DNA of 35,336 nt from Butyricicoccus_A sp963601915. GTDB taxonomy: Bacteria > Bacillota > Clostridia > Oscillospirales > Butyricicoccaceae. The stretch is from NCBI GenBank assembly GCA_963601915.1, contig CAVCGL010000022.1, positions 1 through 35,336 of the forward strand, written 5' to 3'. The position numbers and the translations under genes were made by a program. The notes beneath the pieces are model-generated. The model did not search any database and was not told the origin of the DNA. It saw only the letters and a program-made list of their open reading frames with translations. Below, in pieces: positions 21,476 through 29,394 of the stretch (position 1 is its first letter; each line of letters opens with the position of its first letter).

Positions 21476-22130
21476 GAAAAACAGCAATTACACAACGATG
21501 TGCAATTACCACCTGCGGGATCAGGGGCTCAGCCTGAAAGGAAAAGGACTTCTCTCCATGCTGCTCAGTTTGCCGGACACATGGAACTATTCGGTACGGG
21601 GATTATCTTCGATTACGCCGGATGGTGTAGATGGAGTGCTTACGGCTCTAAAAGAGCTGGAGCGTCTTGGGTATCTGGAAAGGAACCAGCAGCGTGAGAG
21701 TAACGGTCGGATGGGCAGAGCGGAATATGTGATTTATGAGATGCCAAGGAAAAAGCCGTGTTCGGAATCACCGTGTACGGAAAAGCCGCATACGGTAAAT
21801 CCGGATACGGACACACCGGTTACGGAAAATCCCGCGCAATTAAGTACTAATAGAACAAGTACTGAAACAATCAATAAAAGAGAGAAGAAGGAAATCCAGC
21901 ACCGGTATGGCTCATACGAAAATGTCCTGCTTTCTGACACGGAATACGCCAAGCTCCGACAGGAGTTCCCAGGAGATTATCAGATGTGGGTTGAACGGCT
22001 TTCTGAGTATATGGCCTCCACCGGCAGGAGCTACAAAAATCACCTTGCCACAATCCGAAGCTGGGCGAAGAGAGAAAAGCCGAAGTATAACCCGGCAGAC
22101 TACACATTTGAGGAAGGAGACAGCCTATGA
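21456..22130 (+). CDS. Replication initiator / DnaD-like replisome organiser
   Basis: This 224-residue protein starts at the ATG at 21456 with AAAGGATGGTG upstream, and overlaps the previous gene. Residues about 1-95 are a winged-helix initiator-like domain (YTTMCNYHLRDQGLSLKGKG, LLSMLLSLPDTWNYSVRGL, GVLTALKELERLGYL). A variable region at about 102-126 has a five-residue periodicity encoded by 15-bp tandem repeats. The C-terminal 70 residues (YAKLRQEFPGDYQMWVERLSEYM, KNHLATIRSWAKRE) resemble the C-terminal domain of DnaD/DUF6291-like replisome proteins. It is followed by a DnaC-like loader through an ATGA overlap, as in phage and ICE replication modules. Confidence 0.85.
   Translation: MPVFRVEKNSNYTTMCNYHLRDQGLSLKGKGLLSMLLSLPDTWNYSVRGLSSITPDGVDGVLTALKELERLGYLERNQQRESNGRMGRAEYVIYEMPRKKPCSESPCTEKPHTVNPDTDTPVTENPAQLSTNRTSTETINKREKKEIQHRYGSYENVLLSDTEYAKLRQEFPGDYQMWVERLSEYMASTGRSYKNHLATIRSWAKREKPKYNPADYTFEEGDSL
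21759..21833 (+). repeat. Five 15-bp tandem repeats inside the Rep gene (iteron-like)
   Basis: Five consecutive 15-mers of the form NNTACGGANANNCCG: 21759-21773, 21774-21788, 21789-21803, 21804-21818 and 21819-21833. They encode a pentapeptide repeat with Pro at the end. Repeats in an initiator gene can be initiator-binding sites and mark the origin, as in lambda O. Confidence 0.75.
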
Positions 22131-22972
22131 GCGACATGGTGCCTGAAGTTTTGAATGCGGCGTTGGATTCGCTCTTTACGCCGAAAGAACCCAGAGAGCA
22201 GGAATACCAGGGCGAGGACGGACTGCTGCATTGCCGGAAATGCCACACGCCGGTGCAGTGCAGGGTAAAGCTCTGGGGCAGAGACAAGATTGTTCCCTGC
22301 CTTTGCAGATGCCAGCAGGAAGCGATGGCGGAAAAGAAACGTCAGGATGAGCTGGTGGAGCGTCAGCGTAAAATCAGGCAGCTGAAAGCAACGGGAATTC
22401 AGGAAAAGCATCTTCTGGAATGGAATTTTGCCGTTGCAGAAGACAACAAGGATATCCAAATGGCAAAACGCTATGTGGAGCAGTGGAAAAAGGTCAAGGC
22501 TGAAAACCTTGGCCTTTTGTTATGGGGAGATGTCGGAACTGGAAAGTCCTTTGTGGCGGCATGTATTGCCAATGCGCTGCTGGAGCAGGGCATTCCGGTT
22601 TTGATGACGAACTTCTCCAAGATCCTGAACCAGATGGGTGACATGTATTCGGAAGAGCGATACCGGTATATCGCTTCGTTTTCCAACTATTCTTTGTTGA
22701 TTCTGGATGATCTGGGAATTGAGCGCAGCACCGAATATGCGCTGGAGCAGGTCTACGCTGTCATTGATGAGCGTTACAAGTCCGGGCTTCCGGTCATTAT
22801 CACAACCAATCTGAAGATTGCTGAAATCCGCAATCCGCAGGATGTGGCATACGCCCGGATTTACAGCAGGATTCTGGAAATGTGTACGCCAGTGCGAATC
22901 AGCGGAGAGGACCGCAGAAAAAGCATTGGAAAAGAAAAACAGCAGGTCGTTAAGGAGGTACTTGATCTATGA
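22127..22972 (+). CDS. DnaC-like AAA+ helicase loader
   Basis: This 281-residue protein has an N-terminal zinc-finger-like cluster, CRKC at about 36-39 with CLCRC at about 58-62. The AAA+ core follows: Walker A GDVGTGKS (about 134-141), Walker B LLILDDLG (about 187-194), a sensor strand VIITTNL and RIYSRILEMC. This is the DnaC/IstB type that loads replicative helicase. The ATG overlaps the Rep stop (ATGA), so the two are coupled. With Rep it should let the ICE replicate autonomously after excision. Confidence 0.93.
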   Translation: MSDMVPEVLNAALDSLFTPKEPREQEYQGEDGLLHCRKCHTPVQCRVKLWGRDKIVPCLCRCQQEAMAEKKRQDELVERQRKIRQLKATGIQEKHLLEWNFAVAEDNKDIQMAKRYVEQWKKVKAENLGLLLWGDVGTGKSFVAACIANALLEQGIPVLMTNFSKILNQMGDMYSEERYRYIASFSNYSLLILDDLGIERSTEYALEQVYAVIDERYKSGLPVIITTNLKIAEIRNPQDVAYARIYSRILEMCTPVRISGEDRRKSIGKEKQQVVKEVLDL

Positions 22973-23115
22973 AGTGCAAGGCAAAAAAGGCATTTTTCGC
23001 AGGTAAGAATGACATCTATCACCGCTGGAAGGAGGTTAAGAAGCTGAATGGCAAAAGCAAAAACCAGTATTACAACAGAAAACCGCAGTGGCTCAGTTGC
23101 CGACGCTGCGGCTAA
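22969..23115 (+). CDS. Small basic protein (48 residues) overlapping parB
   Basis: An excellent TAAGGAGGT lies 9 nt before the ATG, which overlaps the DnaC-like stop (ATGA). The 48-residue product is very basic (KCKAKKAFFAGKNDIYHRW, KEVKKLNGKSKNQYY) and ends in a CRRCG motif. It overlaps the start of parB by 68 bp in another frame. I do not know the family. The ribosome-binding site argues for translation. Confidence 0.6.
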   Translation: MKCKAKKAFFAGKNDIYHRWKEVKKLNGKSKNQYYNRKPQWLSCRRCG

Positions 23116-23968
23116 GGAGCAGCGGACGGAGATGCCGCTTTCTGACCTGCATCCCTTTGAAGGTCATCCCTTTAAGGTGCTGGACGATGAGCTGATGGAA
23201 CAGACCGTGGAAAGCATCAAGCAGATTGGTGTGGTATCACCGCTGATTGTCCGGCCTGACCCGGAAGGTGGATTTGAAATTCTTTCAGGACACCGCAGGC
23301 TTCATGCAGCGCAGCTGGCAGGTTTGGAGACAGTGCCGGTCATCGTTAAGGAAATGGACGATGATGCAGCAATCATTTTTATGGTGGACAGCAACTTGCA
23401 GCGGGAGAATATCCTTCCCAGCGAAAGAGCGTTTTCCTACAAGATGAAGTTGGAGGCGATGAAGCATCAGGGGGAACGTGGCGATTTAACTTCTGGCCAA
23501 GTTGGCCAGAAGTCGGTTGGAACGGTTTCAAGAGACATTGTGGCAGAGCAGGCTGGAGATAGTTCTCGCAATGTACAGCGTTTTATCCGCCTTACAAACC
23601 TGATTCCCGAAATTCTGGATATGGTGGATGAGAAGAAAATCGCTTTCAATCCGGCGGTAGAGCTGTCTTACCTGAAACCGTCCGAACAGAAAGAATTTCT
23701 GGAGGCAATGGACTATGCACAGGCATCTCCATCCCTGTCGCAGGCGCAGCGGTTGAAAAAGCTCTCGCAGGAGGGCGGCTGCACCTTGGATGCCATGTGT
23801 GAAGTGATGAATGAACTCAAAAAGGATGAGCTTGACCATGTGACGATCAAAAACGAGGTTCTTCGGAAGTATTTCCCGAAATCCTATACGCCGAAGCAGA
23901 TGCAGGACACGATTATCCGGCTGCTGGAAAAGTGGCAGCGAAGTAAACAACGAGATATGGAACGATAA
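23048..23968 (+). CDS. ParB/Spo0J-like partition protein
   Basis: This 306-residue protein has an N-terminal ParB/sulfiredoxin domain (LSDLHPFEGHPFKVLDDE, IKQIGVVSPLIVRPDP, ILSGHRRLHAAQLAG with the GHRR CTP/DNA-clamp motif, and NLQRENILPSERAFSYKMK). A helix-turn-helix region follows (VAEQAGDSSRNVQRFIRLT). No parA is adjacent, so it may act in ICE maintenance or as a regulator. GGAGG lies 11 nt upstream, which is a loose spacing, and the start is inside the previous small gene. A 25-bp perfect palindrome lies within its coding sequence at 23489-23513. Confidence 0.93.
   Translation: MAKAKTSITTENRSGSVADAAAKEQRTEMPLSDLHPFEGHPFKVLDDELMEQTVESIKQIGVVSPLIVRPDPEGGFEILSGHRRLHAAQLAGLETVPVIVKEMDDDAAIIFMVDSNLQRENILPSERAFSYKMKLEAMKHQGERGDLTSGQVGQKSVGTVSRDIVAEQAGDSSRNVQRFIRLTNLIPEILDMVDEKKIAFNPAVELSYLKPSEQKEFLEAMDYAQASPSLSQAQRLKKLSQEGGCTLDAMCEVMNELKKDELDHVTIKNEVLRKYFPKSYTPKQMQDTIIRLLEKWQRSKQRDMER
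23489..23513. repeat. Perfect 25-bp palindrome inside parB
   Basis: ACTTCTGGCCAA (23489-23500), a central G, and TTGGCCAGAAGT (23502-23513). It encodes TSGQVGQK in the ParB reading frame. A candidate ParB-binding (parS-like) or other operator site. Confidence 0.7.
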
Positions 23969-23981
23969 GAAGGAGATTTTT

Positions 23982-24488
23982 ATGACGATGAACTTTAAGA
24001 AGAATCAGAACAACGCAGTGTGCAGCATGGACTGCAAGAACTGCCCGAACGGTGCTTCGCAGCCGAATCCGATGGATGATCCCATGTTTGAGAAGTCCAT
24101 TGCGATGCTTCATAACTGGGTGATGCTGGAGGAAATCCGTGAAGATCACCCGAAGGAGCGCATTGTGATGGTGATCCTGCCGGGGGCTGGCGGCGAACTT
24201 CTGACCGAGGATGGCAGTCGAGACATCTTTGAGGATGTTTACGATGAGATGGAGGCTGATCTGGTGGCAGATGGGGAACTGCTTCTCCATTATGATAAGA
24301 GCGATGTGATCGAGACTGACAGAACCCGCTATCTGCTGGGAGCTGCGGAAGTTTCGGAAATCGACCAGAACGGCAACGAATGCAGCATCAATCTGTTTAC
24401 GCTGGAACGCACCATCGACTATGTGAACGAAAACCTGACGGTGGTTTCCATTGGCGGCGAGTTGGTTCCGGCACTGCGCCTGATATAA
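23982..24488 (+). CDS. Conserved-type ICE accessory protein (168 residues), function unknown
   Basis: An AAGGAGA site precedes the ATG. The N-terminus has CSMDCKNCPNG (C-x3-C-x2-C), a possible metal site, followed by an acidic alpha/beta body (RIVMVILPGAGGELLTEDGS, DVYDEMEADLVADGELLLHY, YLLGAAEVSEIDQNGNE). It lies between parB and the DUF3846 gene with 4-13 bp spacing, so it is in the operon. I do not recognise a named domain. Its length and lack of membrane segments suggest a cytoplasmic protein. Confidence 0.8.
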   Translation: MTMNFKKNQNNAVCSMDCKNCPNGASQPNPMDDPMFEKSIAMLHNWVMLEEIREDHPKERIVMVILPGAGGELLTEDGSRDIFEDVYDEMEADLVADGELLLHYDKSDVIETDRTRYLLGAAEVSEIDQNGNECSINLFTLERTIDYVNENLTVVSIGGELVPALRLI

Positions 24489-24498
24489 GGAGGTGTCA

Positions 24499-25134
24499 AT
24501 GAAGAAATTTGATGTGGAGATTACAGAAACTCTCCAGAGAAAGATTTCCGTGGAAGCTGCCTCACAGGAAGACGCGGAACACATGGTGACGCAGGCGTGG
24601 AATAACCAGGACTATGTTCTGGATTCCAGCGATTTCACCGGTGTGGACTTCAAGACCGTGGGAGAACATGAATTGGCAGAGACCAGGACAATGGATGTGC
24701 TGCTGGTACAGCCCAATGCCTACCCGAAGAAAATCAGTGTTGGCACGGAGCTGGAAGATTTGCAGGCAATGGTTGGCGGGGATATTGAAGTAACCTACCC
24801 ATTTGAGGATGAAGTAGCCATTATTCTGAATGAATCCGGCAAAATCAATGGCCTGCCGCTGAACCGTGCGATTTACACCGAAGACGGGGATATGCAGGAC
24901 ATTTATGCCGGTGATTTTCTGGTGGTTGGGCTGACAGAGGATGACTTTGGTTCTCTGACTTCGGAGCAAATGCAGAAATTTGAGGAGCAGTTCCATCAGC
25001 CCCAGATGTTCGTTCGTATGGGCCGCAGCATCATGGCAATTCCGGTTCCGGATGACATGGTGAAGAAGATGGAGGAAAAGGCTGCAAAGCCCCAGGAAAA
25101 GAGTAAACCGGCACCGGATCGGGACAGTTTGTAA
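24499..25134 (+). CDS. DpnD/PcfM-like N-terminus fused to DUF3846
   Basis: The ATG at 24499 has AAGGAGGTG 5 nt upstream and is preferred over an in-frame codon at 24493. Residues 1-55 (KKFDVEITETLQRKISVEA, then SQEDAEHMVTQAW) fit the DpnD/PcfM domain. Residues about 66-150 (MDVLLVQPNAYPKKISVGT, YPFEDEVAIILNESGKINGL, IYAGDFLVVGL) fit DUF3846. The tail is Lys/Pro-rich. Both domains are frequent in ICEs and plasmids of gut Firmicutes, with unproven roles. 211 residues in total. Confidence 0.82.
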   Translation: MKKFDVEITETLQRKISVEAASQEDAEHMVTQAWNNQDYVLDSSDFTGVDFKTVGEHELAETRTMDVLLVQPNAYPKKISVGTELEDLQAMVGGDIEVTYPFEDEVAIILNESGKINGLPLNRAIYTEDGDMQDIYAGDFLVVGLTEDDFGSLTSEQMQKFEEQFHQPQMFVRMGRSIMAIPVPDDMVKKMEEKAAKPQEKSKPAPDRDSL

Positions 25135-25152
25135 GGAAGGAGGCAGAGATTC

Positions 25153-25635
25153 ATGCAGGAAGAAGTTGAAAATCGTACTGTCAATCTGGCAATCAGCACC
25201 ACGAAACTGACCTTTCGCACCATCGTGAATGGCTATAATGCGTGGAAACGGCACCATCAGGCAAAGGTGGCTCAGAAAACTGCACAGCTGCCGGTTGGAA
25301 AGCAGAGCATCAAAGAACTGATCGGTCAGAATCAGGGAGTCAGCAGTATCCCTATTGAAAAAACGGATTTGAAAGGCTTTGAACAGGTAGCGCGGAAATA
25401 CGGTGTAGATTATGCAATTACGAAAGACCAAAATGTGGTTCCACCCAAGTACACGGTATTCTTTAAGGCGAAGGATGCGGATGCACTGACTTCCGCTTTT
25501 GAGGAATTCACCAACCGCAAACTGAAAGCAAAGGAAAAACCGAGTGTTCTGGAGCAGCTTAACAAGCTCAAAGAGCTGGTCGCTGCAATTCTTCCGGATA
25601 AGGTTCGCCACAAAAGTCAGGAGCGTGATCTATGA
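25153..25635 (+). CDS. PcfB-like (DUF3801) conjugation protein
   Basis: This 160-residue protein starts after AAGGAGGCAG. The pattern matches PcfB/DUF3801: VNLAISTTKLTFRTIVNGYN, then PVGKQSIKELIGQNQGVSSI, FEQVARKYGVDYAI, YTVFFKAKDADALTSAFEEF and a basic end. In enterococcal pCF10, PcfB helps bring the relaxosome to the coupling protein. It overlaps virD4 by 4 bp (ATGA), which fits that partnership. Confidence 0.9.
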   Translation: MQEEVENRTVNLAISTTKLTFRTIVNGYNAWKRHHQAKVAQKTAQLPVGKQSIKELIGQNQGVSSIPIEKTDLKGFEQVARKYGVDYAITKDQNVVPPKYTVFFKAKDADALTSAFEEFTNRKLKAKEKPSVLEQLNKLKELVAAILPDKVRHKSQERDL

Positions 25636-27389
25636 GTAATAAGACCAAGAAGCTGCTGATCCTGAACCTGCCGTACTTCATTGCCGGTTTTGTATGTACC
25701 AATCTGGGAGAAGCGTGGAGAATTGCCGAGGGCGCAGACATGTCTGAAAAGCTCCTCGGCTTTCTTTCTGCCCTAGGTGCAGCTTTTTCCAATCCGATGC
25801 CAAGTCTGCATCCGATGGATTTGCTGATTGGTGTGTGCTGCGGAGCAGGTCTGCGGCTTGCCGTGTACCTGAAAGGAAAAAATGCCAAGAAGTATCGCCA
25901 TGGCATGGAGTACGGCTCTGCCCGGTGGGGAACGCAGAAAGACATCGAACCATTTGAAGACCCGGTGTTTGCAAACAATGTAATTCTGACCCGGACGGAG
26001 CGGCTGATGATGGGCAACCGTCCGAAGAATCCGGCAAATGCCAGAAACAAAAACGTGCTGGTAGTGGGCGGTTCCGGCAGCGGCAAGACGAGGTTTTGGC
26101 TTAAACCCAACCTTTTACAATGCCACAGTTCATACGTGGTCACTGACCCGAAAGGCGATATCGTAATCGACTGTGGCCACGCTCTTTTGAAGAACGGATA
26201 CAGCATCCGGATTTTCAATACCATCAATTTCAGAAAGTCGATGCATTACAATCCCTTCTCGTATATTCACAGCGAAAAGGATATTTTGAAGCTGACCACA
26301 ACTCTCATTGCCAACACCAAGGGAGACGGCAAGGCCGGTGATGAATTCTGGACGAAGGCGGAGACCCTGCTGTATTGTGCCCTGATTGGGTATATCCACT
26401 ATGAGGCACCGCAGGAAGAGCAGAACTTTGCAACGCTGATTGAATTCCTGAATGCGATGGAAGTGCGCGAGGATGATGAAACCTTTCAGAATCCAGTGGA
26501 TCAGATGTTTGAAGCACTGAAAAAGAAGAAGCCGAACCACTTTGCTGTCCGTCAATATGCCAAGTTCAAGCTAGCGGCGGGCAAGACTTTAAAGTCGATT
26601 CTGGTGAGTTGCGGCGCACGTCTGGCTCCCTTCGATATTGAGGAAGTCCGCGATATCACCATGTACGATGAGCTGTCGCTGGATACGGTGGGAGATAAGA
26701 AAACGGCTCTATTCCTCATTATGAGCGATACAGACCCGACTTTTAATTTCCTGATTTCCATGATTTACACACAGCTGTTTAACCTGCTGTGCGAAAAAGC
26801 GGATGATGTTTACGGCGGCAGATTGCCGGTGCATGTGCGCTGCCTGATTGATGAGTGTGCGAACATTGGTCAGATTCCGAATTTGGAAAAGCTGGTAGCC
26901 ACCATCCGATCAAGAGAAATCTCGGCATGTCTGGTACTTCAGGCGCAGAGCCAGTTGAAGGCAATCTACAAGGACAATGCTGATACCATCATCGGCAATA
27001 TGGATTCCCGTATTTTCCTTGGCGGTTCGGAGCCGACCACCCTAAAAGAGCTGAATCAGGCACTGGGAAAAGAAACGATTGATCTGTACAACACTTCCGA
27101 TACCAGAGGCAACAGCCCATCTTACGGCACTAATTATCAGAAGGTTGGGCATGACCTGGCTTCGGTGGATGAACTGGCTGTGCTGGACGGCGGAAAGTGC
27201 ATTTTGCAGCTGCGCGGTGTCAGACCGTTCAAGTCAGATAAATACGATCTGACCCAGCATCCAAACTACAAGCTCACTGCCGGTGCTGATAAGAAAAACA
27301 CGTTCAGCATCGAGGCGTTCCTCGACCATCGGCTGAAGCTCAAGCTCGGTGATAAGTACGAAGTGGTTGATGCAGATCATGCCAATTAA
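25632..27389 (+). CDS. VirD4/TraG-type type IV coupling protein
   Basis: This 585-residue protein has two N-terminal membrane segments (about 9-25 and 53-80). The motor domain has Walker A GGSGSGKTRF (about 146), the TraG/VirD4 motif SYVVTDPKGDIV, Walker B CLIDECANIGQIPNLEKL (about 400) and SREISACLVLQAQSQLK. It is a hexameric ATPase at the membrane that hands the relaxase-DNA complex to the secretion channel. It is coupled to PcfB by an ATGA overlap. It is full length, with no defect seen. Confidence 0.96.
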   Translation: MSNKTKKLLILNLPYFIAGFVCTNLGEAWRIAEGADMSEKLLGFLSALGAAFSNPMPSLHPMDLLIGVCCGAGLRLAVYLKGKNAKKYRHGMEYGSARWGTQKDIEPFEDPVFANNVILTRTERLMMGNRPKNPANARNKNVLVVGGSGSGKTRFWLKPNLLQCHSSYVVTDPKGDIVIDCGHALLKNGYSIRIFNTINFRKSMHYNPFSYIHSEKDILKLTTTLIANTKGDGKAGDEFWTKAETLLYCALIGYIHYEAPQEEQNFATLIEFLNAMEVREDDETFQNPVDQMFEALKKKKPNHFAVRQYAKFKLAAGKTLKSILVSCGARLAPFDIEEVRDITMYDELSLDTVGDKKTALFLIMSDTDPTFNFLISMIYTQLFNLLCEKADDVYGGRLPVHVRCLIDECANIGQIPNLEKLVATIRSREISACLVLQAQSQLKAIYKDNADTIIGNMDSRIFLGGSEPTTLKELNQALGKETIDLYNTSDTRGNSPSYGTNYQKVGHDLASVDELAVLDGGKCILQLRGVRPFKSDKYDLTQHPNYKLTAGADKKNTFSIEAFLDHRLKLKLGDKYEVVDADHAN

Positions 27390-27441
27390 GTTAGTTCCGG
27401 TGACGAAGATGTCATAGGTGTGCTGTTGGCAACAGAATAAG

Positions 27442-27534
27442 AAGGGGCGGCGAGTTGCCGCCTCTTTACATAGCCAGGTTTCTGATTGGGATTGGAGACC
27501 TGGCTATATGTTTGTCCATTTGCAGGTGCACATG
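27442..27534 (+). promoter_or_regulatory. TTACATAG-hairpin motif, copy A (virD4-maff2 gap)
   Basis: Stem 1: GGCGGC (27446-27451) with GCCGCC (27457-27462). Then TTACATAG (27466-27473). Stem 2: TAGCCAGGT (27471-27479) with ACCTGGCTA (27498-27506). GCAGGTGCACATG follows at 27522-27534. It occupies the 206-bp gap after virD4, which has no supported gene. It could be a terminator pair or an RNA control element. Confidence 0.75.
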
Positions 27535-27595
27535 CAGGGGGACATTCACTATTCATCAGCCCATAAGGGCGCATCGTACAAGGAGGTACACATTT

Positions 27596-27811
27596 ATGGC
27601 ATTTTTCAACAGCGCAGTAACCGTTCTTCAGACTCTCGTCATCGCACTGGGTGCCGGTCTTGGCATCTGGGGAGCTATCAACCTGCTGGAAGGCTACGGC
27701 AACGACAACCCTGGTGCCAAGTCTCAGGGTATGAAACAGCTGATGGCTGGCGGCGGCGTGGCACTGATCGGCACGACTCTGGTGCCGCTGCTTTCCGGTC
27801 TGTTCGGTTAA
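27596..27811 (+). CDS. Maff2 family small membrane protein
   Basis: This 71-residue protein has a perfect AAGGAGGT site. Two hydrophobic segments (FFNSAVTVLQTLVIALGAG and MAGGGVALIGTTLVPLLSG) flank a short loop with LLEGYGNDNPGAKSQG. This is the typical Maff2 pattern, found between VirD4 and VirB6-like genes in Tn1549-type ICEs. It may be a VirB2/TrbC-like channel or pilin subunit by size and position (inference). Confidence 0.88.
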   Translation: MAFFNSAVTVLQTLVIALGAGLGIWGAINLLEGYGNDNPGAKSQGMKQLMAGGGVALIGTTLVPLLSGLFG

Positions 27812-27820
27812 GCAAAGGCT

Positions 27821-27927
27821 GTCGGAGCGAAGATTCCGACCGGGCGGCGAAAGCTGCCTGTTACATAGTCAGGTGCAGGCAATCTCCGCAGCTGACTATT
27901 TTCTGCGCTCTCCGGCAGGTGCACATG
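27821..27927 (+). promoter_or_regulatory. TTACATAG-hairpin motif, copy B (after maff2)
   Basis: A GTCGGA/TCCGAC hairpin (27821-27840) comes first. Stem 1 is GGCGGC/GCTGCC with a GAAA loop (27843-27858), then TTACATAG (27861-27868). Stem 2 is TAGTCAG (from 27866) with CTGACTA (27892-27898), followed by TTTT. GCAGGTGCACATG lies at 27915-27927. The spacing to the 13-mer is nearly the same as in copy A. Confidence 0.75.
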
Positions 27928-28003
27928 TTGGAAGTATGGCGCAGAACCGCAGTTTAGAATCGCACCGGCTGATAGGCCGGACAAGTTACAGGAGGACAAA
28001 TCT

Positions 28004-28102
28004 ATGGCGTTTCTTACTACAACTGCATCGGCACTGTCTCTTTTCTCACAGCTGTTCATGCTTCTGTCCCGGATGGCGAAGCTGTTCGGCGTGTTTGTGT
28101 AA
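28004..28102 (+). CDS. 32-residue hydrophobic ICE peptide
   Basis: A clear CAGGAGG precedes the ATG. The product has one hydrophobic helix (FLTTTASALSLFSQLFMLLS) and a short basic end (RMAKLFGVFV). It lies 16 bp before the VirB6-like gene. A small peptide at this position suits a transfer-channel accessory. It is too short for family assignment. Confidence 0.65.
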   Translation: MAFLTTTASALSLFSQLFMLLSRMAKLFGVFV

Positions 28103-28117
28103 GGAAGGAGGCGGCTC

Positions 28118-28984
28118 ATGCAGAGTATCCTTGAACAGATCACAGATTGGCTCAAGAGCATGATCATCAGCGGTATCATGGGAAATCTTTCAGGGATGTT
28201 CGATTCGGTCAACCAGCAGGTTGGACAGATCGCAGACGATGTGGGAACCACACCGGCGAACTTTTCACCTGCGGTCTTTTCTATGATCCGCAACATCTCG
28301 GAATCCGTAATCCTGCCCATTGCCGGAATGGTGCTGACTTTCATCGCCTGTTATGAGCTGATCCAGATGCTCATTGAGCATAACAATCTGGCAAATTTCG
28401 AGACATGGACATTTTTCAAATGGGTCTTTAAGACCTTTCTGGCAGTGACCCTGATCTCGAACACATTCAATATCACGATGGCTGTCTTTGATGTGGCGCA
28501 GCAGGTGATCTCCCGAAGCGGCGGTCTGATTTCCGGCAGTACGTCCGTCAGCGATGCAACCCTGACAGCGATGCAGGCCACACTGGAAGGCATGGACTTG
28601 GGACCGCTGCTGGGACTGTATTTGCAGACATTTGTGGTTCAGGTCACGATGCTGGCATTGTCGGCTATCATCTTTGTTATCGTATATGGCCGAATGGTGG
28701 AAATATATCTCATGGTGAGCCTTGCGCCGATTCCATTCGCAACCTTTGGAAACCATGAGCAGAGCCATACCGGTCAAAACTACCTGCGCTCCCTGTTTGC
28801 ACTGGGATTCCAAGGCTTTCTTATTATGATCTGTGTAGGCATCTATGCAGTTCTGATTCAGAACCTGTCCTTTTCGGATAACATCATCAGCAGCATTTGG
28901 GGCGTTTTGGGATATACGGTTTTGCTGGCATTTACGCTGTTTAAAACGGGAAGCCTCGCGAAATCCGTGTTTGCAGCGCACTAA
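28118..28984 (+). CDS. VirB6/TrbL-like conjugal transfer membrane protein
   Basis: This 288-residue protein has an AAGGAGG site. Six or so membrane helices are seen: about 68-90, 105-125, 170-195, 198-215, 232-252 and 262-280. Motifs include NISESVILPIAGMVLTFIACYE, GRMVEIYLMVSLAPIPFATF, then QNYLRSLFALGFQGFLIMI. The pattern fits the VirB6/TrbL-like family of Clostridium ICEs (CD1112 type), part of the inner-membrane channel. It is in the transfer operon upstream of PrgI and VirB4. Confidence 0.92.
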   Translation: MQSILEQITDWLKSMIISGIMGNLSGMFDSVNQQVGQIADDVGTTPANFSPAVFSMIRNISESVILPIAGMVLTFIACYELIQMLIEHNNLANFETWTFFKWVFKTFLAVTLISNTFNITMAVFDVAQQVISRSGGLISGSTSVSDATLTAMQATLEGMDLGPLLGLYLQTFVVQVTMLALSAIIFVIVYGRMVEIYLMVSLAPIPFATFGNHEQSHTGQNYLRSLFALGFQGFLIMICVGIYAVLIQNLSFSDNIISSIWGVLGYTVLLAFTLFKTGSLAKSVFAAH

Positions 28985-29001
28985 GAGAGGAGGAATGATT
29001 C

Positions 29002-29394
29002 ATGGCATCTTATATTTCTGTGCCACGTGACCTTTCAAAGGTTAAAACCAAGGTCTTTATGAACCTGACCAAACGGCAGATTCTCTGCTTCGGAGCCGGT
29101 GCGCTGATTGGCGTTCCGGTTTTCTTTTTACTCAAATCCAGCGGAAATCTGAGCCTTGCCGCACTTGGCATGATGGCAGTGATGCTGCCGCTTTTCTTTC
29201 TTGCCATGTACGAGAAAGACGGTCAGCCGCTGGAAGTGGTGGCAAAGCACTTTTATGAGGCAAAGTTCAAGAGGCCGAAAACGCGGCCTTACAAAACAAA
29301 AAATTACTATGCACTGCTGGTTCAGCAGGCAGATGTGGAAATGGAGGTAAATCGCATTGTTCAAAATTCTCGAAAAGCTGACAGCGAAGAATAA
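29002..29394 (+). CDS. PrgI family protein (VirB3-like)
   Basis: This 130-residue protein has a GAGGAGG site. The N-terminal motif YISVPRDLSKVKTKVFMNLT, then KRQILCFGAGALIGVPVFFLL, and a second membrane segment (LAALGMMAVMLPLFFLAMYE) with FYEAKFKRPKTRPYKTKN are typical of PrgI/VirB3-like proteins, which pair with the VirB4 ATPase. The VirB4 gene starts inside its last codons, overlapping by 38 bp, which suggests coupled translation. Confidence 0.93.
   Translation: MASYISVPRDLSKVKTKVFMNLTKRQILCFGAGALIGVPVFFLLKSSGNLSLAALGMMAVMLPLFFLAMYEKDGQPLEVVAKHFYEAKFKRPKTRPYKTKNYYALLVQQADVEMEVNRIVQNSRKADSEE

Noticed and set aside
21759..21833. CRISPR or minisatellite reading of the 15-bp repeats
   Set aside because: The repeats have no spacers and keep the reading frame of Rep; an iteron or peptide-linker reading fits better.
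27418..27957. 179-codon plus-strand ORF across the maff2 region
   Set aside because: It runs out of frame through the clearly real maff2 gene and the hairpin motifs.
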